From NCBI RefSeq assembly GCF_011078175.1, contig NZ_JAALCJ010000005.1, forward strand, positions 310,001 to 374,000: a stretch of 64,000 nucleotides of DNA, written 5' to 3'. Origin of the DNA: Enterobacter cloacae. Its GTDB lineage: Bacteria; Pseudomonadota; Gammaproteobacteria; Enterobacterales; Enterobacteriaceae. Shown here one piece after another: positions 18,395 to 29,317 of the stretch. Both the position numbers and the translations under genes were made by a program. Under the pieces are notes generated by a model. The model was not told the origin of the DNA and did not search any database. It saw only the letters and a list, made by a program, of their open reading frames with translations. Within the stretch, counting starts at the first letter, position 1, and each line of letters begins with the position of its first letter.

Positions 18395-19936
18395 TCAGGC
18401 GTTAGCAGCCGGTTTAGTCTGCGCATTTTCCAGCATGCGGCGCACCGGAACAATGAGGACAATCAGCACCGCAGCACAAATCAGCAGCGCGATGGAGCAG
18501 CGCGCGAAGAGGTCCGGCAGCATATCCAGCTGGTCGGCCTTCACGTGGCCGCCAATCAGGCCCGCCGCCAGGTTACCCAGCGCGCTTGCGCAGAACCACA
18601 GTCCCATCATCTGGCCACGCATTCTTTCCGGCGCCAGCAGGGTCATGGTCGCCAGACCGATCGGGCTCAGGCACAGCTCACCGAGTGTCAGCATCAGGAT
18701 ACTGCCCACCAGCCAGAACGGAGAAACCCCTGCCCCACCGTTGCTCAGCACGTTCTGTGCCGCCAGCATCATCAGGCCAAAGCCCGCTGCCGCACACAGA
18801 ATACCGATCACGAACTTGGTGATGCTGCTCGGACGAATGTTTTTGCTCGCCAGCTTCGGCCATGCCCAGCTAAATACCGGGGCCAGCAGAATGATGAACA
18901 GGGCATTAATCGACTGGAACCATACCGCCGGGATCTCAAAATCACCGATCATGCGGTTAGTGTAGTCGTTGGCAAACAGGTTGAAGGAGGTTGGCTTCTG
19001 CTCAAACGCAGACCAGAAGAATGCGGCGGAGACCAGCAGAATAAAGCACACCAGCAGCCTTGCGCGCTCTTTGCGATTCAGCCCGGCGAAGATGAACAGA
19101 TAGATGAAGTAGAGCGCAACGGAGGCGGCAATCACATACACCAGTACGCTGGCGACCGCGACCGGATTAATCACAATCACGCCCTGGGCAATCAACGTAA
19201 CGATGATTGCAACACCCGCAGCCAGCGCCAGCAGCCAGGCGCCCACGCCGTTACGTTTCACTACCGGACTGTTCCAGGTGGAGTCCAGACCGACTTCGCT
19301 GTCGTAGCGCTTCATGGCCGGAACGGCAAACACGCGGAAGATAATCAGGGCGACCAGCATCCCGATACCACCGATACCAAAGCCCCAGTGCCAGCCGTGG
19401 GTTTTAATCAGCCAGCCGGAAATCAGCGGCGCGATGAACGAACCCATGTTAATGCCCATATAGAACAGCGAGAAACCGCCGTCACGACGCGCATCGCCTT
19501 TCTTATAAAGGGTCCCGACCATCACCGAGATACAGGTCTTGAACAAGCCAGAGCCGAGCACGATGAACATCAGGCCGATAAAGAACAGGTTATCGCCCAT
19601 GATGGCCGACAGCGCAATCGACAGGTGGCCGAGCGCAATCAGAATTGAACCGTACCAGACGGCTTTCTGCTGCCCAAGCCAGTTATCCGCCAGCCAGCCG
19701 CCCGGCAGCGCGGCCAGGTACATGGTCCCGGCAAAGATACCGACAATCGCCGAGGCGTTTTCGCGCGCCAGGCCCATCCCGCCATCATAGACGGTGGCGG
19801 CCATAAACAGGATCAGTAACGGACGAATGCCGTAAAACGAGAAACGCTCCCACATCTCGGTGAAGAACAGCGAACCGAGCGGATAAGGATGGCCGAAGAA
19901 GGTTCGGCTCTCTTTTTGATTAACAGAGGATTGCAT
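18395..19936 (-). CDS. POT/PTR-family proton-coupled peptide transporter
   Basis: 513 residues with about 12-14 membrane segments. The ExxER proton-coupling motif is present near residue 28 (FFTEMWERFSFYG), the family signature FSLFYMGINMGSFIAP near 160, and a PTR2-type GELCLSPIGLATMTLLAPE near 410. It imports di- and tripeptides with protons across the inner membrane. It is clearly in the family but not obviously DtpA, B, C or D of E. coli, so no symbol is given. A CRP-like site lies about 210 bases upstream. Confidence 0.9.
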   Translation of the reverse strand: MQSSVNQKESRTFFGHPYPLGSLFFTEMWERFSFYGIRPLLILFMAATVYDGGMGLARENASAIVGIFAGTMYLAALPGGWLADNWLGQQKAVWYGSILIALGHLSIALSAIMGDNLFFIGLMFIVLGSGLFKTCISVMVGTLYKKGDARRDGGFSLFYMGINMGSFIAPLISGWLIKTHGWHWGFGIGGIGMLVALIIFRVFAVPAMKRYDSEVGLDSTWNSPVVKRNGVGAWLLALAAGVAIIVTLIAQGVIVINPVAVASVLVYVIAASVALYFIYLFIFAGLNRKERARLLVCFILLVSAAFFWSAFEQKPTSFNLFANDYTNRMIGDFEIPAVWFQSINALFIILLAPVFSWAWPKLASKNIRPSSITKFVIGILCAAAGFGLMMLAAQNVLSNGGAGVSPFWLVGSILMLTLGELCLSPIGLATMTLLAPERMRGQMMGLWFCASALGNLAAGLIGGHVKADQLDMLPDLFARCSIALLICAAVLIVLIVPVRRMLENAQTKPAANA

Positions 19937-20146
19937 AATTCTCCCGAAAAGGTATGTGTCGTGCTTGTAAACACCAGCATGTACGCCGAACGGTTACGTA
20001 TCCGATCGATTTTTTACATGCGGCGAAATGTTGGTTAACCATTTGATAACCAGGCGCTAGTTTTGTCTAGTACCGAACTCTGGACTTTAAGACGAAAATT
20101 CGACGATTGTCTACTTTCTTAGATATAAACATGGTTAAAAGCGAAT

Positions 20147-20162
20147 AGTGATTGACATCACA
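20147..20162 (-). promoter_or_regulatory. CRP-like site upstream of the POT transporter
   Basis: The 300-base gap 19937-20236 contains AGTGA-TTGACA-TCACA, one mismatch from the CRP core TGTGA-N6-TCACA. On the minus strand a TATATC/TATCTA -10-like sequence (20120-20127) lies about 28-30 bases from the site centre, which fits a class II CRP promoter. The implied leader would be about 180 bases. The rest of the gap shows nothing else except the der terminator. Confidence 0.5.
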
Positions 20163-20190
20163 CAGGGAAGGCGGGCCTTTTGAATGAATG

Positions 20191-20219
20191 AAAAAAAACC
20201 CGCGACAGGCGCGGGTTTT
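20191..20219 (-). terminator. der terminator
   Basis: CCCGCG ACAGG CGCGGG with eight T after it on the minus strand, 18 bases past the der stop. It is a typical factor-independent terminator. Confidence 0.85.
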
Positions 20220-20236
20220 AGTGAGTTCGGTAAAAA

Positions 20237-21709
20237 TTATTTGCTTTTCTTAATGTGCTTAATCAAACGCTTACGCTTACGCATCTGGTTCGGCGTCAGG
20301 GTGTTGCGTTTATTCGCAAACGGGTTTTCCCCTTCCTTGAACTGAATACGGATAGGCGTACCCATTACGTCCAGCGACTTGCGGAAGTAGTTCATCAGGT
20401 AGCGCTTGTAGGAATCCGGCAGGTCTTTCACCTGGTTACCGTGGATCACCACGATAGGCGGGTTATACCCCCCGGCGTGAGCATATTTCAGCTTCACGCG
20501 GCGACCGCGCACCAGCGGCGGCTGGTGGTCTTCAGCAGCCATGTTCATGATACGGGTCAGCATGGCGGTGCTCTGACGGCGGGTGGAGCTGTCATAGGCT
20601 TCACGAACGGATTCGAACAGGTTGCCAACACCACTCCCGTGCAGGGCAGAGATGAAGTGAACGCGCGCAAAGTCGATAAAGCCCAGACGGAAGTCCAGCG
20701 TCTCTTTCACCTGCTCGCGCACTTCGTTGCTCAGGCCGTCCCACTTGTTGACGACGATAACCAGTGAGCGCCCACTATTAAGGATAAAGCCGAGCAGAGA
20801 GAGATCCTGATCGGAGATACCTTCTCGTGCGTCGATAACCAGCAGCACCACGTTGGCGTCTTCAATTGCCTGAAGGGTTTTGATCACCGAGAATTTTTCC
20901 ACCACATCGGTGATTTTCCCGCGCTTACGCACGCCTGCGGTGTCGATGAGTACGTACTCACGTTCATCGCGCTGCATTGGGATGTAGATGCTGTCGCGCG
21001 TTGTGCCAGGCATGTCGTAAACCACCACGCGCTCTTCACCCAGAATACGGTTAGTAAGCGTAGACTTACCTACGTTTGGGCGACCAACGATAGCCAGCTT
21101 GATAGGCAGATCCTGCGGGTTGAAGTCATCTTCTGGCTCTTCCTCGCCTTCTTCTCCGGCTTCAAACTGCGCCCAGTATTCGGCGTCCTCGTCCACCTCT
21201 TCCGGGGGGTTAACTTCGTCAACCCACGGCAGCAGAACGGTTTCCAGCAGGCTGGTCACGCCGCGACCGTGCGAGGCCGCGATAGGATAAATATCGCCCA
21301 GGCCTAAAGACCAGAAATCCGCAACAGCCTGATCGGCATCGATGCCGTCAGTTTTGTTCGCCACCAGGAAGGTTGGCTTTTCGCGCGAACGCAGATGTTT
21401 AGCAATAGCAGAATCCGCGGGCATCAGGCCTGCGCGAGCATCCACCATAAACAGAACCACATCTGCTTCTTCGATAGCCAGCAGAGACTGCTCTGCCATG
21501 CGGGTTTCTACGCCGTCTTCCGTACCGTCAATACCCCCGGTATCGATACAGATGAACTCGCGTCCTTCCACCTCTGCACGACCGTACTTACGGTCACGCG
21601 TCAGCCCCGGGAAATCCGCAACCAGCGCATCACGGGTGCGTGTTAAACGGTTAAAAAGAGTGGATTTTCCAACGTTAGGGCGCCCGACAAGCGCGACCAC
21701 AGGTACCAT
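20237..21709 (-). CDS. der: ribosome-associated double GTPase Der (EngA)
   Basis: 490 residues as in E. coli; the start is [16 protein letters not shown] at 21709, not the in-frame upstream start at 21769. It is an essential GTPase for 50S subunit maturation. Two tandem G domains are visible, each with P-loop GRPNVGKST (near residues 10 and 210), DTGG/DTAG switch II, and NKTD/NKWD specificity motifs, joined by an acidic linker. A C-terminal KH-like domain and basic tail ([14 protein letters not shown]) follow. It lies downstream of bamB. Confidence 0.97.
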   Translation of the reverse strand: MVPVVALVGRPNVGKSTLFNRLTRTRDALVADFPGLTRDRKYGRAEVEGREFICIDTGGIDGTEDGVETRMAEQSLLAIEEADVVLFMVDARAGLMPADSAIAKHLRSREKPTFLVANKTDGIDADQAVADFWSLGLGDIYPIAASHGRGVTSLLETVLLPWVDEVNPPEEVDEDAEYWAQFEAGEEGEEEPEDDFNPQDLPIKLAIVGRPNVGKSTLTNRILGEERVVVYDMPGTTRDSIYIPMQRDEREYVLIDTAGVRKRGKITDVVEKFSVIKTLQAIEDANVVLLVIDAREGISDQDLSLLGFILNSGRSLVIVVNKWDGLSNEVREQVKETLDFRLGFIDFARVHFISALHGSGVGNLFESVREAYDSSTRRQSTAMLTRIMNMAAEDHQPPLVRGRRVKLKYAHAGGYNPPIVVIHGNQVKDLPDSYKRYLMNYFRKSLDVMGTPIRIQFKEGENPFANKRNTLTPNQMRKRKRLIKHIKKSK

Positions 21710-21769
21710 GTTTGAAGCCTCATAAAATTCAAAATAACGTCGCTTTCGCAGCGTTTTTAAAAATGTCAA

Positions 21770-21798
21770 AACGGCTCCTGAGTGAACAGGAGCCGTTT
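21770..21798 (-). terminator. bamB-der intercistronic terminator-like hairpin
   Basis: AACGGCTCCTG pairs with CAGGAGCCGTT; on the minus strand TTTTGACATTTTT follows. It lies 24 bases after bamB and 61 before der, so it likely reduces but need not stop read-through to der. Confidence 0.65.
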
Positions 21799-21821
21799 AG
21801 TATACTACAACCGCCGCTTAA

Positions 21822-23000
21822 TTAACGCGTGATCGCGTACAGCGTGCCGTCTTTTGCCTGAATCAGCAGTTTGCCGTCAGCCACAACGGGCTCCGTCAGG
21901 AAGCCTGAGCTATCCACTTTCTGCTGTGCCACGAAGCGGCCATTCTCTGGATCGATCCAGTGCATATAGCCTTCGCTGTCGCCCACCACCAGACTGCCGT
22001 TATACAGTGCCGGTGCGGTCAGCAGACGGTGCAGCAGATCGCTTTGCGTCCACAGCGTCACGCCGCCTTCGGTGCTCAGCGCCAGCAGACGGTCGTTCTG
22101 ATCCACCATATAAATACGGTTGCCGTCGACGATGAAATCGTTCACGGAACCCAGCTCACGTTTCCACATGATCTGCCCGCTACGCAGATCCAGCGCCGTC
22201 AGGTTGCCGTTATACGCCAGCGCGTAAACCACACCGTCAACGATGACTGGCGTGGTGTCCACGTCACTCAGACGGTCGATTTCGGTTGAACCCGTCGCCT
22301 GAGAAATTCGCTGTTGCCAAATCATCTGGCCCTGCTGCATCAGTACCGCGCTGACACGGCCGTTGTCACCGCCCACAATGGCGGCGCCAAATGCGGTCGC
22401 CGGCGCAGATTCACCGCGCAGAGACAGCGCTGGCATATCCAGGTTAACCGTCCATTTTACCAGACCATCGGCTTCGTTCAGCGCCTGCAACTGGCCGTTG
22501 CTGGTATGGATCAGCACCAGACCGTCGCTGACAACCGGACGCGATAAGGATTCCCCGGCAACGGTGGTCTGCCACGCAACTGAACCATCGCTGGCATTCA
22601 GCGCATAAACCTGCGCTTTTTCGCTGCCCACATACACATGGCCACCGGCAACGGTCAGGCCGCCAGAAAGCAGTGCAGGTTTACGGGAGAACCAGCCGTC
22701 TTTTTCCGCCAGGTTAATGGACCACACTTCTTTTCCGTCATCAGCGTTCAGCGCTTTAACGGTGCCTTTGCGATCGGCCGCATAGACAACGCCGTCAGCA
22801 AATGCCGGGTGCAGGTTAGAATAAAAATCGCCAATACCATCGCCTACAGAGGTGTCCCAGGCGGTGGATGGGGTGAACTGGTTTTCAACCGTCGGCAGCG
22901 GGGACATTTTAACAACGTCTTCTTCGCCACTGAACAGTGAACAACCACTCAATAACGTAACAGAAAGCAGTCCTGGCAGAAGTAATTTACGCAATTGCAT
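21822..23000 (-). CDS. bamB: outer-membrane protein assembly factor BamB
   Basis: 392 residues, the E. coli length. A lipoprotein signal with lipobox LLSGC (Cys20) anchors it to the inner leaflet of the outer membrane. The rest is an eight-bladed WD/PQQ-like beta propeller built of repeated GxVYxxDxxxGxxxW units (for example VVYAADRKGTVKALNADDG). It supports BamA in inserting beta-barrel proteins. It lies 10 bases downstream of yfgM in the hisS-yfgM-bamB cluster. Confidence 0.97.
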   Translation of the reverse strand: MQLRKLLLPGLLSVTLLSGCSLFSGEEDVVKMSPLPTVENQFTPSTAWDTSVGDGIGDFYSNLHPAFADGVVYAADRKGTVKALNADDGKEVWSINLAEKDGWFSRKPALLSGGLTVAGGHVYVGSEKAQVYALNASDGSVAWQTTVAGESLSRPVVSDGLVLIHTSNGQLQALNEADGLVKWTVNLDMPALSLRGESAPATAFGAAIVGGDNGRVSAVLMQQGQMIWQQRISQATGSTEIDRLSDVDTTPVIVDGVVYALAYNGNLTALDLRSGQIMWKRELGSVNDFIVDGNRIYMVDQNDRLLALSTEGGVTLWTQSDLLHRLLTAPALYNGSLVVGDSEGYMHWIDPENGRFVAQQKVDSSGFLTEPVVADGKLLIQAKDGTLYAITR

Positions 23001-23010
23001 TGGGTCCCTC

Positions 23011-23631
23011 TCAGACGGACAAATTATTTATTTTCATCTGCATCATTTCGCTCAGCGCAGGTGAAGCTTTACTATCCACGCCAGCTTGCCACGCTTTACG
23101 CGCGCCCACTTTATCACCCTTACTCAGCAGTGCTTCACCGCGAAGATCGGCGACAATAGCGGCAAAGCCTTCGCCTTTGATGGTATCAAGCGTTTTCAGC
23201 GCGTCGTCGGCTTTTTTCTGCTGAACCTGGATACGCGCCAGACGCAGATTGATTACCGCTTTCAGATTTTCGTCACTGGCAGCAGCAAGCCCCTGAGACA
23301 GTTGCGCAGCGGCTTTGTCCAGTTCGTTTTTATCAACATACTGCTGAGCCACTTCCAGTGCAGCCAGCGCACCGTAGGTATTTTTGTTGTCAGCGGCAAA
23401 TTTTTCCGCAGCCGTCAGCGTTTGCGGCTGGTCGGCACGGATTGCGCTAACGGTATTTTCGTAGTTCAGGGACGAACCGCGAGCAGAGTCAGCCTGATGA
23501 TTGTTCCAGTAACGCCAGCCTACCAGCGCACCAACACCTAAAATAACCCCTACAATCAGGGCTTTGCCGTTTTCAGCAAAGAAGCGCTTAACCGCATCAA
23601 CCTGGTCGTGTTCGTTCTCGTAAATTTCCAC
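23011..23631 (-). CDS. yfgM: YfgM, SecYEG-associated TPR protein
   Basis: 206 residues, matching E. coli YfgM. The start is GTG 23631 (VEIYENEHDQVDAVKRFF), with AAGGAG upstream; a longer in-frame start at 23682 would overlap hisS and add foreign residues. A single membrane segment (about 22-41) anchors a periplasmic TPR-like domain. It is an ancillary SecYEG partner that interacts with PpiD and affects RcsB stability in E. coli. Confidence 0.93.
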   Translation of the reverse strand: MEIYENEHDQVDAVKRFFAENGKALIVGVILGVGALVGWRYWNNHQADSARGSSLNYENTVSAIRADQPQTLTAAEKFAADNKNTYGALAALEVAQQYVDKNELDKAAAQLSQGLAAASDENLKAVINLRLARIQVQQKKADDALKTLDTIKGEGFAAIVADLRGEALLSKGDKVGARKAWQAGVDSKASPALSEMMQMKINNLSV

Positions 23632-23644
23632 GCAGTCCTTCTCC

Positions 23645-24919
23645 TTAACCCAATAGAGTGCGCAAGTGCGCCGCAACGCCATCCTGCGTTACCGTAGTTT
23701 GCTCACCAGAGCGCAGGTCTTTCACCACCACTTCGCCGTTGGCCACCTCGGACTCACCCAGCACCAGTGCGATACTTGCGCCCCACTTATCGGCACGAGC
23801 AAACTGTTTTTTAAAGTTGCCGCCGCCGTGGTTGGTCATCAGCTTAACCTCCGGCAGCGCATCGCGCACGCGTTCGGCAAGCTGCATCGCCGCAGACTGC
23901 GTATCCGCACCTGAGGCCACCAGGTATATATCGACAACAGGATCGGCTTTAAATTCCGGATTAACTGCCTGAACCAGCAAAACAAGTCGCTCAAGACCCA
24001 TCGCGAAGCCAACAGCCGGTGCTGCACGACCACCCAGTTGCTCGACCAGTCCGTCATAGCGTCCGCCGGCACAGACGGTGCCCTGCGAACCGAGGCTGGT
24101 GGTCACCCACTCAAATACGGTGCGGTTGTAGTAGTCCAGACCGCGCACCAGACGCTGGTTAACGGTATAAGCAATGCCCGCCGCTTCAAGCAGCTTGCAC
24201 AGGCCAGCAAAGTGTTCGCGGGAATCCTCATCCAGGTAGTCACCCAGCGCTGGCGCATCGTTCAGCAGCGCCTGTACGTCAGGATTTTTGGAATCGAGTA
24301 CGCGCAGCGGGTTGCTGTACATACGACGCTTACAGTCTTCGTCCAGCTTCTCTTTGTGCTGTTCCAGGAACGCTACCAGCGCATCGCGATAGTTAGCACG
24401 CGCTTCCAGAGAACCGATAGAGTTCAGCTCCAGGGAAACGTGCTCAGAAATACCGAGCGCGCGCCACCAGCGGGCGGTCAGCATAATCAGTTCAGCATCG
24501 ATATCTGGCCCTTGCAGACCAAACACTTCCACGCCAAGCTGGTTGAACTGGCGATAACGACCTTTCTGCGGACGTTCGTGGCGGAACATCGGGCCGATAT
24601 ACCACAGGCGCTGCTCCTGATTGTACAGGAGACCATGTTCGATGCCGGCGCGTACGCAACCCGCCGTCCCCTCAGGACGCAGGGTCAGGCTGTCGCCGTT
24701 GCGGTCCTCAAAGGTATACATCTCTTTTTCAACCACGTCGGTCACTTCGCCGATCGCGCGCTTGAATAACGGGGTCTGCTCTACAATCGGCAAACGGATT
24801 TCGCTGTAACCGTAGCTGCCGAGCACCTGCTTCAGTGTGCCTTCAATGCGCTGCCAGATGGCGGTTTCGCCAGGCAGATAATCGTTCATGCCGCGGATGG
24901 CTTGAATGTTTTTTGCCAC
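23645..24919 (-). CDS. hisS: histidyl-tRNA synthetase
   Basis: 424 residues with GTG start 24919 ([16 protein letters not shown]), as in E. coli. It charges tRNA-His. Class II motifs are seen: motif 2 [20 protein letters not shown], the histidine-A motif [15 protein letters not shown], and motif 3 near [16 protein letters not shown]-terminal anticodon-binding domain follows. It lies downstream of ispG, separated by a terminator-like hairpin. Confidence 0.98.
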   Translation of the reverse strand: MAKNIQAIRGMNDYLPGETAIWQRIEGTLKQVLGSYGYSEIRLPIVEQTPLFKRAIGEVTDVVEKEMYTFEDRNGDSLTLRPEGTAGCVRAGIEHGLLYNQEQRLWYIGPMFRHERPQKGRYRQFNQLGVEVFGLQGPDIDAELIMLTARWWRALGISEHVSLELNSIGSLEARANYRDALVAFLEQHKEKLDEDCKRRMYSNPLRVLDSKNPDVQALLNDAPALGDYLDEDSREHFAGLCKLLEAAGIAYTVNQRLVRGLDYYNRTVFEWVTTSLGSQGTVCAGGRYDGLVEQLGGRAAPAVGFAMGLERLVLLVQAVNPEFKADPVVDIYLVASGADTQSAAMQLAERVRDALPEVKLMTNHGGGNFKKQFARADKWGASIALVLGESEVANGEVVVKDLRSGEQTTVTQDGVAAHLRTLLG

Positions 24920-24940
24920 GTTTATTCTCTTTCTATATAC

Positions 24941-24966
24941 AAAAAAGAACCCAAAGAATGGGTTCA
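24941..24966 (-). terminator. ispG-hisS intercistronic terminator
   Basis: GAACCC pairs with GGGTTC and on the minus strand is followed by TTTTTTG. A second hairpin GGGAAGCA..TGCTTCCC (24976-24994) lies between it and the ispG stop. Together they separate ispG from hisS. Confidence 0.7.
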
Positions 24967-25000
24967 ATCATACATGGGAAGCAGCCTGCTTCCCATCACG

Positions 25001-26119
25001 TTATTTTTCAACCTGCTGTACGCTGATGCGCTGCGCTTCGTCCATCATCGTCGCTTTTGCGCGAATGCGGGCTTCGAGCTGGTCGATCATGTCACTATTA
25101 TCCAGACGATCTTTACGAACGCCATCTTCATAGAGACCACTTTTCTTGTTACCGCCGGTAACGCCCAGCGTGGACACCAGCGCTTCACCCGGACCGTTCA
25201 CCACGCAGCCGATGATGGAGACGTCCATCGGGGTGATGATGTCTTCCAGACGCTGCTCCAGGGCATTCACGGTGCCGATCACGTCAAACTCCTGACGTGA
25301 ACAGGTTGGGCAGGCGATGAAGTTGATCCCACGTGCGCGGATGCGCAGCGATTTCAAAATATCAAAACCGACTTTAATCTCTTCCACCGGATCGGCGGCC
25401 AGAGAGACGCGTAACGTGTCGCCGATGCCCTCAGAGAGCAGCAGACCGAGACCAATCGCCGATTTTACCGAACCGCTACGCAGACCGCCTGCCTCGGTGA
25501 TCCCAAGGTGCAGCGGCTGATCGATCTGTTTTGCCAGCAGACGATACGATTCAACAGCCAGGAAAACGTCAGACGCTTTCACGCTCACTTTAAACTGATC
25601 GAAGTTGAGGCGATCCAGATGATCGACGTGACGCATGGCGGATTCGAGCAGCGCCTGCGGCGTAGGTTCGCCATATTTTTCCTGAAGATCTTTTTCCAGA
25701 GAGCCCGCGTTCACGCCGATACGGATTGGAATGTTTTTGTCGCGGGCGCAGTCAACCACCATGCGAATGCGTTCTTCGTTGCCGATGTTGCCTGGGTTAA
25801 TACGCAGGCAATCGACACCGTATTCAGCGACTTTCAGCGCGATACGGTAATCAAAATGGATATCGGCAACCAGCGGAACGCTCACCTGCTGCTTGATCAG
25901 CTTGAACGCCTCGGCGGCATCCATGGTCGGCACAGAGACGCGAACAATGTCCGCGCCGACGCGTTCTAATGCTTTGATTTGATTGACCGTCGCTTCTACA
26001 TCCGTAGTACGCGTATTGGTCATCGACTGGACGGCGATAGGCGCCCCATCGCCAATTGGCACGTTCCCAACGTAAATCCGTTTCGATTTTCTACGTTGAA
26101 TAGGAGCCTGGTTATGCAT
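25001..26119 (-). CDS. ispG: 4-hydroxy-3-methylbut-2-enyl diphosphate synthase (IspG)
   Basis: 372 residues as in E. coli. It reduces methylerythritol cyclodiphosphate to HMBPP in the MEP isoprenoid pathway. The TIM-barrel part ends near residue 260, and the iron-sulfur domain holds cluster cysteines in [10 protein letters not shown] and in [12 protein letters not shown], with the nearby glutamate ligand. It follows rodZ at 26 bases, as in other enterobacteria. Confidence 0.98.
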   Translation of the reverse strand: MHNQAPIQRRKSKRIYVGNVPIGDGAPIAVQSMTNTRTTDVEATVNQIKALERVGADIVRVSVPTMDAAEAFKLIKQQVSVPLVADIHFDYRIALKVAEYGVDCLRINPGNIGNEERIRMVVDCARDKNIPIRIGVNAGSLEKDLQEKYGEPTPQALLESAMRHVDHLDRLNFDQFKVSVKASDVFLAVESYRLLAKQIDQPLHLGITEAGGLRSGSVKSAIGLGLLLSEGIGDTLRVSLAADPVEEIKVGFDILKSLRIRARGINFIACPTCSRQEFDVIGTVNALEQRLEDIITPMDVSIIGCVVNGPGEALVSTLGVTGGNKKSGLYEDGVRKDRLDNSDMIDQLEARIRAKATMMDEAQRISVQQVEK

Positions 26120-26145
26120 GTAAAATCTCCCGCATTGCCCGTCTG

Positions 26146-27156
26146 TTACTGTGCTGCTGATTGTTCGGCATTAACGGTAAGACGCGCAACCTGGTTAGTT
26201 CTGATAAAGCGGCTCAGATCGACAGGTTTTCCTTGATACTGGATCTGTACCGCTGCCGGTGCGCCGATTTTAAGCTTATAAGGTGCCTGGCCCGTTAGAT
26301 TTAACGTGCCATCTTTACGTTGCAGGCCGCTGAACAGCTTTTTACCTGTCGCGTCAGTCACTTCCAGCCAGCAATCGGCGGTGAAATTCATCACCAGCGC
26401 ATTCGGGTCAACGGCAGGTGCCGCCGTACCCGCCGGGTCGGTTGGCAGTGACGCCGCGGTGTTATCTGTCGGTGCCGTTACCGCAGGGGCGGCATCAACA
26501 TTGGCCTGTGAAGGTGATACGACTGCGTTTTGATCCTGCCCCTGATTAGCAGACGCGCTATTTGCCGTCGCCTCTGGTGCCGTAGCTGGCTCGGTTGCAG
26601 GCGTGTTAGTTGCTGCCGCCTGAGGTTCGCTGGAAGTCGCGGTCCCTTCGGTGCTCAGCGGCACGCTTTGCGCGCCGTTATTACTGGACTGATTAAGCTC
26701 AGCGGAGGACTGATCGGCCATAGTAGTGATCTCTTCCTGCTGCGCTTTGTGGTTTTGCCACCACCATGCGCCCGTCAGACCGACAACCACGAACAGGACC
26801 AGCCAGGTAAAGCTCATCAGCCAGCCATCACGTTTTTTACGACGTTTACCCAGGGAGAAGCTTTGCATCGGCGCAACTTTTGCCGCACGCACAGGCGCCT
26901 GCTTCTCCATCATCGGCAGTAATTCTTCTTCAGGGATATGAACCAGTTTGGCGTAAGAACGGATATAACCGCGCAGAAACGTTGAAGCCAGATCGGCGGG
27001 TGCCTTATCTTCTTCAATATCGCGAACGGTGGAAACCTTCAGGCACAGGCGTTCTGCAACGGCTTGCTGGCTGAGTCCGAGTTGTTCACGGGCGTTGCGA
27101 AGACGAACGCCAGTGGAGAGTGCTGCATTTTGATCGTGAGTGGCTTCAGTATTCAT
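26146..27156 (-). CDS. rodZ: cytoskeletal protein RodZ
   Basis: 336 residues. The N-terminal Cro/Xre-type helix-turn-helix (about 15-80, [24 protein letters not shown]) contacts MreB, a basic juxtamembrane stretch KRRKKRDG precedes one membrane helix (about 112-132), and a long Ala/Thr/Pro-rich periplasmic linker leads to the C-terminal beta domain (about 250-336). It maintains rod shape. The linker is low-complexity and varies among species. It is first in the rodZ-ispG unit. Confidence 0.96.
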   Translation of the reverse strand: MNTEATHDQNAALSTGVRLRNAREQLGLSQQAVAERLCLKVSTVRDIEEDKAPADLASTFLRGYIRSYAKLVHIPEEELLPMMEKQAPVRAAKVAPMQSFSLGKRRKKRDGWLMSFTWLVLFVVVGLTGAWWWQNHKAQQEEITTMADQSSAELNQSSNNGAQSVPLSTEGTATSSEPQAAATNTPATEPATAPEATANSASANQGQDQNAVVSPSQANVDAAPAVTAPTDNTAASLPTDPAGTAAPAVDPNALVMNFTADCWLEVTDATGKKLFSGLQRKDGTLNLTGQAPYKLKIGAPAAVQIQYQGKPVDLSRFIRTNQVARLTVNAEQSAAQ

Positions 27157-27447
27157 TCGCTACAACTACTGGTACGTGAAAATAAGGGTTCAGGTGCCGG
27201 TGAGTCACAATGCCACCCGCACCGCGAAACTTTAGGTCAGTTAACCTGGAACAAACAGTATAAGACTGTCGGGCCGCAGATGACAGCGCTGGCAGGCCTT
27301 CACGCTAAACTGTTGTTACGTCGTTACATACTGCCCGAAAGTTGTATGAAACGCACCGTAATTATTAATCAGTCATAATGATTGTGACTGGTTATTCAGT
27401 AAATTAATGCTTCACGGCGCAAAAAATGCGCCGTGTCTGCATAATAA
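27157..27447. other. rodZ-rlmN intergenic region
   Basis: 291 bases without a gene. A perfect stem CACGGCGC-N7-GCGCCGTG (27413-27435) sits 13 bases after the rlmN stop and probably marks the rlmN transcript end, though it has no T tract. The remainder should hold the rodZ promoter on the minus strand, but I see no convincing -35/-10 pair. Confidence 0.5.
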
Positions 27448-28614
27448 TCAAACGGTTTTAACCGCGATTGATTCACCCTGCATACGCTTGCGCAGCGTAC
27501 GTTTGGTACGGTCAATAACGTCACCCGCCAACTGACCACAGGCTGCGTCAATATCATCGCCGCGCGTTTTACGTACGATGGTGGTGAAACCATACTCCAT
27601 CAGCACCTTGGAGAAGCGATCGATACGGCTGTTCGAGCTACGGCCATACGGCGCGCCCGGGAACGGGTTCCATGGGATCAGGTTAATCTTACATGGCGTA
27701 TCTTTCAGCAGTTCAGCCAGCTCATGAGCATGTTCAGTACCGTCGTTAACATGATCCAGCATCACGTATTCGATGGTCACGCGGCCCTGGTTAGCGTTGG
27801 ATTTCTCCAGATAACGGCGCACGCCAGCGAGGAAGGTTTCGATATTGTACTTTTTGTTGATTGGCACAATTTCGTCACGGATAGCATCGTTTGGCGCGTG
27901 AAGGGAGATGGCCAGCGCGACGTCAATCATGTCGCCCAGTTTGTCCAGTGCAGGCACAACGCCGGAAGTTGAGAGCGTAACGCGGCGTTTGGACAGACCA
28001 AAACCGAAATCATCGAGCATGATTTCCATCGCTGGGACGACGTTGGTCAGGTTGAGCAGCGGTTCACCCATCCCCATCATCACCACGTTGGTGATCGGAC
28101 GCGTACCGGTGACTTTCGCCGCGCCCACGATTTTCGCGGCACGCCAGACCTGGCCGATGATTTCCGACACGCGCAGGTTACGGTTAAAGCCCTGCTGCGC
28201 CGTAGAGCAGAATTTGCACTCAAGCGCACATCCTACCTGAGAAGAGACGCACAGCGTAGCGCGATCGTCTTCCGGGATATAAACGGTTTCAACGCGCTGA
28301 TCGCCAACGGCAATGGCCCACTTGATGGTGCCATCTGAAGAGCGCTGCTCTTCCACCACTTCCGGTGCGCGGATTTCCGCCACTTCTTTAAGCTTATTGC
28401 GCAGCACTTTGTTGATGTCCGTCATGTCATCAAAGTTGTCGCTGCAATAGTGGTACATCCATTTCATGACCTGATCGGCACGAAACGGCTTCTCGCCCAT
28501 CTCTTTAAAGAACTCGCGCATCTGCTGACGGTTCAGGTCCAGCAGGTTAATTTTTCCATTTTTATTGGGAACCGCAGGAATGGCGACTTCGGAGGTATTC
28601 ACTAATTCAGACAT
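27448..28614 (-). CDS. rlmN: dual-specificity 23S rRNA/tRNA adenine-C2 methyltransferase RlmN
   Basis: 388 residues; ATG 28614 ([10 protein letters not shown]) replaces a longer in-frame start at 28743 that lies in the hairpin region after ndk. It is a radical-SAM enzyme methylating A2503 of 23S rRNA and A37 of several tRNAs. The [12 protein letters not shown] motif provides the three cluster cysteines, and the catalytic cysteines are in [11 protein letters not shown]-type and [12 protein letters not shown] segments. The first ~15 residues differ from E. coli and lengthen it by four. Confidence 0.97.
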   Translation of the reverse strand: MSELVNTSEVAIPAVPNKNGKINLLDLNRQQMREFFKEMGEKPFRADQVMKWMYHYCSDNFDDMTDINKVLRNKLKEVAEIRAPEVVEEQRSSDGTIKWAIAVGDQRVETVYIPEDDRATLCVSSQVGCALECKFCSTAQQGFNRNLRVSEIIGQVWRAAKIVGAAKVTGTRPITNVVMMGMGEPLLNLTNVVPAMEIMLDDFGFGLSKRRVTLSTSGVVPALDKLGDMIDVALAISLHAPNDAIRDEIVPINKKYNIETFLAGVRRYLEKSNANQGRVTIEYVMLDHVNDGTEHAHELAELLKDTPCKINLIPWNPFPGAPYGRSSNSRIDRFSKVLMEYGFTTIVRKTRGDDIDAACGQLAGDVIDRTKRTLRKRMQGESIAVKTV

Positions 28615-28667
28615 AATTTTTTCCGGCCTCGTTGTTACACGTTGTGGCCCTTGGTGGGTTGAAAAGA

Positions 28668-28703
28668 AACGCCCCGGCAAGCAGCTTGCTCGTCCGGGGC
28701 GTT
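28668..28703 (-). terminator. ndk terminator
   Basis: AACGCCCCGG pairs with CCGGGGCGTT; on the minus strand TTCTTTTC follows. It lies between ndk and rlmN. Confidence 0.7.
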
Positions 28704-28761
28704 GCATTGTACAAAGTCTGGCGCAGGGATGCCACGTTTGCACGCGGCATTTACGAAATTA

Positions 28762-29193
28762 TTAGCGCGTGCGCGAGCACACTTCGCCTTCAGCGAAGAA
28801 GAACGCGATTTCGCGCGCAGCAGATTCAACAGAGTCGGAACCGTGGGTGCCGTTCTCGGTGAAGCTGTCTGCGTAGTCGGCGCGCAGAGTCCCTGCCAGC
28901 GCGTTGTCCGGGTTAGTTGCACCCAGCAGATCGCGGTGACGCTGTACCGCGTTTTCGCCTTCCAGAACGGATACCACGATTGGGCCAGAAGTCATGAACT
29001 CGACCAGACCGTCAAAGAATGGGCGACCTTCGTGCTCAGCGTAGAAACCGCGAGCCTGCTCAACGGTCAGGTGCAGCATTTTGGTGCCAACGATCTTAAA
29101 CCCTGCTGATTCAAAGCGAGCGAAGATGCTGCCAATAACGTTTTTTGCCACCGCGTTTGGTTTGATGATGGAAAAAGTACGTTCAATAGCCAT
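28762..29193 (-). CDS. ndk: nucleoside diphosphate kinase
   Basis: 143 residues starting [15 protein letters not shown]; an in-frame upstream extension to 29274 is not family-like. It transfers the terminal phosphate between nucleoside di- and triphosphates through a phosphohistidine in [12 protein letters not shown]. It is followed by rlmN, as in E. coli. Confidence 0.98.
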   Translation of the reverse strand: MAIERTFSIIKPNAVAKNVIGSIFARFESAGFKIVGTKMLHLTVEQARGFYAEHEGRPFFDGLVEFMTSGPIVVSVLEGENAVQRHRDLLGATNPDNALAGTLRADYADSFTENGTHGSDSVESAAREIAFFFAEGEVCSRTR

Positions 29194-29317
29194 TGATAAC
29201 CTCTGTAAAATGTTCTGTTGTTTTTGCATACCTGAGTATGGTGTGGCGCGGATTATAAAGAGCAATAGCGCCATTGCCTATGGTTATGCATAACATTTTT
29301 TTAAAATGAGACGAAGA

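Noticed and set aside
18356-19648. Open frame of 430 codons opposite the POT transporter
   Set aside because: Antisense shadow of a membrane protein, with hydrophilic low-information composition.
21710-21769. 20-residue N-terminal extension of Der
   Set aside because: Der proteins start [12 protein letters not shown]; the extension overlaps the bamB-der hairpin and is not conserved.
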